A stretch of 37,712 bases of DNA. It comes from Phycisphaerae bacterium. GTDB lineage: Bacteria; Planctomycetota; Phycisphaerae; Phycisphaerales; SM1A02. The first letter of the stretch is position 1; the number at the start of each line of letters is the position of its first letter. The notes below the pieces were generated by a model, which was not told the origin of the DNA, did not search any database, and was given only the letters and a program-made list of their open reading frames with translations. Below are positions 33,565 to 37,712 of the stretch, in pieces. The stretch covers positions 1 through 37,712 of the forward strand of contig PKCS01000051.1 in the NCBI GenBank assembly GCA_002862305.1. The letters run 5' to 3'. The position numbers and the translations under genes are program-made.

Positions 33565-34899
33565 TCACTCGGTGGGCATCGGTGGTCGAAAGGGGTCGAG
33601 ACGCTCGAGGAGGAAGCTGACGGGATCGGAGGACGGGTCCTCAGGAAGGATTTCCGTGGTTCCGGGGCAGGCGGGACCGGCCGGACCACGCCAGGTGCAG
33701 GAACGGGCCCAACGCTCGAGCAGGTGCTCGTCACCTCGACCGACGCAGACCAGGGTCGAGTAGCGAGGAACCCCGAGGATCGATTCGGCGCGTTGCAGCC
33801 CGACCGAGCGATCCGCGGTGGGACCGACGATGCCGATGCAGTCAGCTGCGTAGTCGATGAGGCGAACGTTCCCGCTCATCCCGGGAGTGCCCGCGACCAG
33901 GTCGACCGCGGAACGCAGTCGGCGGGGGCGTCCGTGGAGGAGCATCCGCGTCGCCGGGCGTTGCAGCAGCTGCTGGACGTCGCAGGGAGTCCCACCGGCG
34001 AACAACCAGTCGAGTGCGGGGGACACGGTACGGGGATGACTGCAGAAGGCGTGCATCCCGCGTTCAACCTGGATGCCGATGGAGGCGTCGGCGGTCCGGA
34101 GCGCGAGTCCGATCCCCAGCACGTGGTCGGGGTCGATGAGCTCGGTTCGCAGCACCTCCTGCCGAGCGGCGTCGACCAGGACCGAGCCCTCGGCGGCGAC
34201 CACCATGTCCACGCTCCCGGAGGATCCGATGAGGGTCGTGGCAGGGTGGGCGGGACGCGAGGTGCTGAGGATGACGCCGAGCCCGGCCTCCCTGAGGCGT
34301 TTCAACAGGCGCAGTCGCTCCGGGTGCGGCGCCCCGGAGCCGTCGAGGAGGAATTCATCGAGCGGGAAGAGCACGCTTCCGGGGCGCGGCCCCGCTCCGT
34401 GTGGCGTGCCGGGGCGATCGTCCAGGGAGCGGATCGCCTCCCGGACGCAGGCCCCGAGCGCGGCGGGACCGTCGGGCTTCCGCAGGAGTGTACGGACCCC
34501 GTCCCGCGCGAGCCGACCCACCACGTCCTCGAGGGCGGCGGCCCGGGAGGGGTCGACGCCGGGAGGGAGGAGGACCAGCAGCAGGGCGGGCGGGTGGTCG
34601 GCCTGCTCGATCCCCCAGACCACCTGGAACATGGCGTCGGCGGGGTCGGCGGCGTCGACCGCATCGACCACCGGTTCATCCGGATCGGGACGGTGCACCA
34701 CCAGGTCGCAGCCGTCGAGCGCGGACTGCCAGTCCCCGGGGATGGACAGGTCCGCCGGGCGCCAGACGACCCCGGGCGGGGTGTCGGCGTCGCGGGGTGC
34801 CGGGAAGGCCACCACCTCGAGCCGGAACCCGGCTTCGGCCAGCTGCTGGATCATCAGCTCGTCGGTTGGCCCCGGACGTCCGGTGAAGCAGATGCGCAT
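33565..34899 (-). CDS. Fusion of a Rossmann epimerase-like domain and a degenerate HAD (Cof-like) domain
   Basis: A 444-residue protein that I do not match to a named family. Residues 1-85 resemble the first half of an NAD(P)-dependent epimerase (MRICFTGRPGPTDELMIQQL, then ALDGCDLVVHR). A middle stretch of about 90 residues is alpha/beta (PPALLLVLLPPGVD, VRTLLRKP). From about 174 it follows a Cof/sucrose-phosphatase-type HAD: VLFPLDEFLLDGSGAPHPER (expected FDLDGTLL), then ILSTSRP for motif II, VVAAEGSVLVD, then DRSVGLQRAESILG and CVGRGDEHLLER for motifs III and IV. The nucleophile Asp is Pro179 and the Lys of motif III appears to be Arg, so phosphatase activity is unlikely. It sits 64 bases after rpoN. 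ATG 34899. Confidence 0.7.
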   Translation of the reverse strand: MRICFTGRPGPTDELMIQQLAEAGFRLEVVAFPAPRDADTPPGVVWRPADLSIPGDWQSALDGCDLVVHRPDPDEPVVDAVDAADPADAMFQVVWGIEQADHPPALLLVLLPPGVDPSRAAALEDVVGRLARDGVRTLLRKPDGPAALGACVREAIRSLDDRPGTPHGAGPRPGSVLFPLDEFLLDGSGAPHPERLRLLKRLREAGLGVILSTSRPAHPATTLIGSSGSVDMVVAAEGSVLVDAARQEVLRTELIDPDHVLGIGLALRTADASIGIQVERGMHAFCSHPRTVSPALDWLFAGGTPCDVQQLLQRPATRMLLHGRPRRLRSAVDLVAGTPGMSGNVRLIDYAADCIGIVGPTADRSVGLQRAESILGVPRYSTLVCVGRGDEHLLERWARSCTWRGPAGPACPGTTEILPEDPSSDPVSFLLERLDPFRPPMPTE

Positions 34900-34963
34900 T
34901 CGCGGGATGGTACCTCGTGGTGAAGACGATCCGGATCGTGGACGCACTTGCGCCGGGGTCGGC

Positions 34964-36523
34964 TCAGGAATGGATCTTCCGGCGACGGGCCGAGGGGATG
35001 CCGAGCTGCTCCCGGTACTTCACCACGGTGCGCCGGGCGATCTTCACCCCTCGTTCGTTGAGCATGTCCGCGATCGACTGGTCGCTGAACGGCTGCTTCT
35101 GGTCTTCCCCGGACACGATCTCACGGACCATCTCCTTGACGGCCTCCCAGCTCATGTCCCGCCCTTCCGAGGTCTCGAGCCCCCCGGAGAAGAACCGCCT
35201 CAGGGGGAAGTAGCCCCGCGGGGTCTCCATCCACTTCTCGGCCACCGCCCGGCTCACCGTCGCGACGTGGATGCCCAGCTGCTCCGCCACGTCGACCATC
35301 GGCAGCGGCTTGAGGTGCTGGGGACCGTGATCGAAGAAGTCGCGCTGGCGCACCAGGACCACGTTGACCACCCGGAGCAGGGTGTTCTTGCGCTGGGTGA
35401 TCGCCTCGATCAGCCAGCCGGCATCGCGCACGTTGCGTTCCACGAACTCGCGGGTGGTGGCGTCGGTCTCCTTGGACCTGGCCATCTCCGAGTATTCCGG
35501 CGAGACCCGGAGGTGGAGGATCGGGTCGTCGGCGAGCACCGCGAGGTACTCGTCACGCTCGGGGTCGTACTCGACCCTGACGTCGGGGATGATGGGGCGG
35601 ACCGCCTCGTCGACCAGCAGCCGGCCGGGGGAGAGCTCGAGGCGGTGCATCCAGTTCTTGGCGTCCTGGATCCGTTCGAGGCTCATGCCGGAGTTGCGCT
35701 GGATGAGCGGCAGCCGGTTCTCGAGCAGGTCCTCGAAGTGCTCGGAGATCAGCCGCCGGGCGTCGGAGCGCCGAAGCTCCTCCTCGTCGTCCTCGGGGGA
35801 CTCCATGCCGTCCAGCTGGAGCAGCAGCGATTCGGGGACGCTGCGGGCCGCGATGCCCGCCGGTTCCAGCTCGGTCTGGACCAGCAGGAGGGCGCGTTCG
35901 AGCAGGTCGAGGGGCAGCTCGATGCCGTGTTCGGAAAGGACCTGCTCCTGGATGGTCTCCAGGTCGGCGTCGAGGAGTCCGTCGTCGCCGACGTATTCGA
36001 TGAGCCGACGCCCGGCCTCGAGGAGCTCGTCGGGAAGCTCGACGAACTTCCACTGGGCGAGCAGCTGCTCGACCAGGCTCTCCCCCCGGGAGGGGGCGTT
36101 GTTCATGGCGGCCATCTTCGAATCGCCGTCCTGGGTGGACTGCACGGAATGCGAGGGGACCGAGGCGGCCTCCGTGAAGGCATCCCCGTAGTCCCGCTCC
36201 ATCCCGTCGAGCCGCTCGAAGTCGGCCGATTCGTCCCCCATCCCCACCACCAGCTCGCGTTCCCCCTCGCGATCGACGCGTTCGTCCTCCCGTCGTTCGC
36301 GTTCGAGTTCCTCCCGCACCCGCTCGGCATCCGGGTCCTCGAGGTCCAGCTGCGGCTCGAGGTTCTCGAGCGCGACGTTGGATTCGAGTTCCTGCTCGAT
36401 CCGCTCCTGCAGCGCGGGCAGCGCCATGTGGAGGATCTCCATCGACTGGATCATCCTCGGGCTCAGCTTCATCTGCTGACCGAGCCGCATGGACTGGCTT
36501 GTATCGAATCTCATCGATCCCAT
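34964..36523 (-). CDS. rpoN: RNA polymerase sigma-54 factor
   Basis: A 519-residue sigma-54. Region I is MRFDTSQSMRLGQQMKLSPR then MIQSMEILHMALPALQERI. An acidic, charged region II (about 50-150) follows, then the core-binding domain (LVEQLLAQWKF, then WMHRLELSPGRLL), the helix-turn-helix (VDVAEQLGIHVATVSRAVAE) and the RpoN box ARRTVVKYRE (496-505) that reads the -24 promoter element. It directs transcription that needs AAA+ activators. ATG 36523 has AGGAA seven bases before. No activator gene, hpf or PTS-Ntr gene is next to it. Genes downstream on the strand are the HAD fusion, then ilvE. Confidence 0.96.
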   Translation of the reverse strand: MGSMRFDTSQSMRLGQQMKLSPRMIQSMEILHMALPALQERIEQELESNVALENLEPQLDLEDPDAERVREELERERREDERVDREGERELVVGMGDESADFERLDGMERDYGDAFTEAASVPSHSVQSTQDGDSKMAAMNNAPSRGESLVEQLLAQWKFVELPDELLEAGRRLIEYVGDDGLLDADLETIQEQVLSEHGIELPLDLLERALLLVQTELEPAGIAARSVPESLLLQLDGMESPEDDEEELRRSDARRLISEHFEDLLENRLPLIQRNSGMSLERIQDAKNWMHRLELSPGRLLVDEAVRPIIPDVRVEYDPERDEYLAVLADDPILHLRVSPEYSEMARSKETDATTREFVERNVRDAGWLIEAITQRKNTLLRVVNVVLVRQRDFFDHGPQHLKPLPMVDVAEQLGIHVATVSRAVAEKWMETPRGYFPLRRFFSGGLETSEGRDMSWEAVKEMVREIVSGEDQKQPFSDQSIADMLNERGVKIARRTVVKYREQLGIPSARRRKIHS

Positions 36524-36667
36524 GGGTGGCTTCCTGCCTGGTGGGGACCCGGTCGAGCAGCGGGCGGTCGTCGGATCCTCCGAAATACTACCGCCTGCCG
36601 GGGACGTCCCGATGGTCTATCGACAATCCGGCGCAAACCGCTGTTCTTTCGGCCCAAGCAGGGGTTT

Positions 36668-37339
36668 TCACCCTCCGGGACGCTGGGTCGGGGTCGCCGG
36701 GGGATCGGAGACGGAGGAACGCCCGTGGATCGCGTCCGCGAGCACGGCGGGGTTGGCGTACTCGATCTGGGAGCCCGAAGGCAGGCCCCGCGCGAGGCGG
36801 GTGACCTGGATCCCCAGCGCCTCGAGGCGCTCCGCGACCAGCAGCGCGGTCGAATCGCCCTCCATGTCGGGGTTGAGTCCGAGGATGACCTCCTCGACGG
36901 GGGAGCCCGTCGCGTTGCGGGCGGGGTCCTGCACGCGATCGATCAGGGCGTCGAGGGTGATGGTGTCCTCCCCGACCCCGGAGAGTGGATCGAGCCGCCC
37001 GAGCAGGACGTGGTAGCCACCACGGTACATCCCGGTCTGCTCGAGGGCGATGAGGTCCCGGGGCTGCTCGACCACCAGCACCCGCGAGTGGTCCCGCTGC
37101 TCGTCGGTGCAGAGCTGGCAGGGATCCGAGTCGGTGAGGTTCCAGCAGATGCTGCAGTGGCCGACGTTGTTCTTGACGTCCTCGATCGCGCGTGCCAGGC
37201 CCATCGCCTCGTCGGTGGAGGCCTTCAGCAGGAAGAAGGCGAGGCGCTCCGCGCTCCGCCGACCGATGCCGGGAAGCGAGGCGAATTCGTCGATCAGTCG
37301 GTCGACCGAGTCGGGGTAGGCTGAACCGGAGGCTGACAT
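36668..37339 (-). CDS. recR: Recombination protein RecR
   Basis: A 223-residue member of RecFOR that helps RecA load at gaps. Helix-hairpin-helix SLPGIGRRSAERLAFF (21-36), C4 zinc finger Cys62, Cys65, Cys74, Cys77 (CSICWNLTDSDPCQLC), and the Toprim part (RVLVVEQPRDLIALEQTG; YHVLLGRLDPLSGVG; EVILGLNPDMEGDSTALLV) are all present and in order. The C-terminal 20 residues are a Ser/Pro/Thr-rich extension. It follows ybaB after 7 bases, the usual ybaB-recR order. Confidence 0.97.
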   Translation of the reverse strand: MSASGSAYPDSVDRLIDEFASLPGIGRRSAERLAFFLLKASTDEAMGLARAIEDVKNNVGHCSICWNLTDSDPCQLCTDEQRDHSRVLVVEQPRDLIALEQTGMYRGGYHVLLGRLDPLSGVGEDTITLDALIDRVQDPARNATGSPVEEVILGLNPDMEGDSTALLVAERLEALGIQVTRLARGLPSGSQIEYANPAVLADAIHGRSSVSDPPATPTQRPGG

Positions 37340-37346
37340 GGTCGGA

Positions 37347-37700
37347 TCAGAGCAGTCCTTCCAGCGCTCCGGCGGGGATCGGAAGGCCGAGTTCGCCGGC
37401 GGCCTGCCCCAGGGAGGACGTGATCATCTCCTGCGCCTTCTCGAGGGCCGCGTTGCAGGCCCCCGTGACGAGGTCCGAGGCGAGCGCCCGGTCCTCCTCG
37501 GAATCACCGTCCACCAACGCCGAGAGCAGGGAGTGGTCGAACTCGATGCGGACGATGCGGAGCCGGCCGTTGGCGACCGCGGTCACCGCCCCCCCACCGG
37601 TCGTGGCTTCCACCTCGCGGGTGGAGATCTCGGCCTTGACCTGCTCGAGCTTCTCCTTGATCCGAGGGAGGTCCTTCATCAATCCGGCCATCCCGGCCAT
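37347..37700 (-). CDS. ybaB: YbaB/EbfC-family nucleoid-associated protein
   Basis: A 117-residue DNA-binding protein of the YbaB family, normal length. MAGLMKDLPRIKEKLEQVKA (4-23) forms the first helix, followed by the typical beta core (GAVTAVANGRLRIVRIEFD) and the C-terminal helix (LVTGACNAALEKAQEMITSS). Dimeric members bend or coat DNA. It lies seven bases upstream of recR. In many bacteria dnaX is the next gene upstream; that would be beyond the window's right edge, and the last 12 bases hold nothing I can assign. Confidence 0.94.
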   Translation of the reverse strand: MAGMAGLMKDLPRIKEKLEQVKAEISTREVEATTGGGAVTAVANGRLRIVRIEFDHSLLSALVDGDSEEDRALASDLVTGACNAALEKAQEMITSSLGQAAGELGLPIPAGALEGLL

Positions 37701-37712
37701 GCCACGCAGTGA

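Noticed and set aside
34073-37324. 1083-codon plus-strand open frame
   Set aside because: It lies antisense to the HAD fusion, rpoN and recR, all with clear motifs; its translation is rich in His/Leu/Gly/Arg without domains. A high-GC shadow frame.

Overview
The window is GC-rich (roughly two thirds G+C by eye), with no rRNA, tRNA, IS element, CRISPR array or phage gene that I could see. It looks like an ordinary chromosomal stretch of a Planctomycetota bacterium, most likely of the class Phycisphaerae. The pointers are: a secreted protein ending in two dockerin-like repeats of the form DxDxDGxxxxxDLxxLLxxW (24043..24849), typical of Phycisphaerae; several membrane proteins with CxxCGYxLRGLP / CPECG zinc ribbons; a very large AsmA-like envelope protein; futalosine-pathway menaquinone genes; and many GTG/TTG starts. 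This placement is inference from family content.

Layout. (1) 1-1.5 kb: the end of a TPR protein, then a minus-strand pair of a small membrane protein and a pteridine-reductase-like SDR. (2) 1.5-10.1 kb, plus strand: AsmA-like protein, LOG-family protein, lipoprotein, phosphatidylserine synthase and trpB; three of the junctions are 4-base overlaps or short gaps, so this looks like one transcription unit with mixed envelope and metabolic roles. (3) 10.1-17.2 kb, minus strand: pyruvate dehydrogenase E1-alpha, E1-beta and E2 followed by an overlapping secreted endonuclease/exonuclease/phosphatase protein; upstream of these lies a C-terminal processing protease (S41). (4) 17.5-22.5 kb: zinc-ribbon membrane protein, trpE (minus), a LolD/MacB-type ABC ATPase overlapping ruvC, a gap holding a candidate small RNA on the minus strand, and a tandem-domain 6-pyruvoyl-tetrahydropterin synthase. 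(5) 22.5-28.2 kb: ACT-domain protein, mqnD, the dockerin-like secreted protein and an MBL-fold hydrolase (all minus), then a HEAT-repeat lipoprotein and a MATE exporter (plus). (6) 28.2-37.7 kb: a family-2 glycosyltransferase diverging from mqnC, then a long minus-strand series ybaB, recR, rpoN, a degenerate HAD fusion, ilvE and two zinc-ribbon membrane proteins.

Functional threads. Menaquinone by the futalosine route (mqnD, mqnC); aromatic and branched amino acids (trpB, trpE, ilvE, an ACT regulator), dispersed rather than in operons; central carbon (pdhABC); envelope (AsmA, PssA, LolD-like ATPase, lipoproteins, CTP protease); DNA repair (ruvC, recR, ybaB); sigma-54. The most interesting items are the candidate 84-nt RNA at 21412..21495, with its own promoter-like and terminator-like sequences; the PTPS gene with a second, degenerate T-fold domain and a ribosome-site-preceded internal start; the epimerase/HAD fusion that has lost its phosphatase nucleophile; and an mqnC with an insertion in an otherwise conserved core. 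All calls are from reading the sequence; no database search was run.
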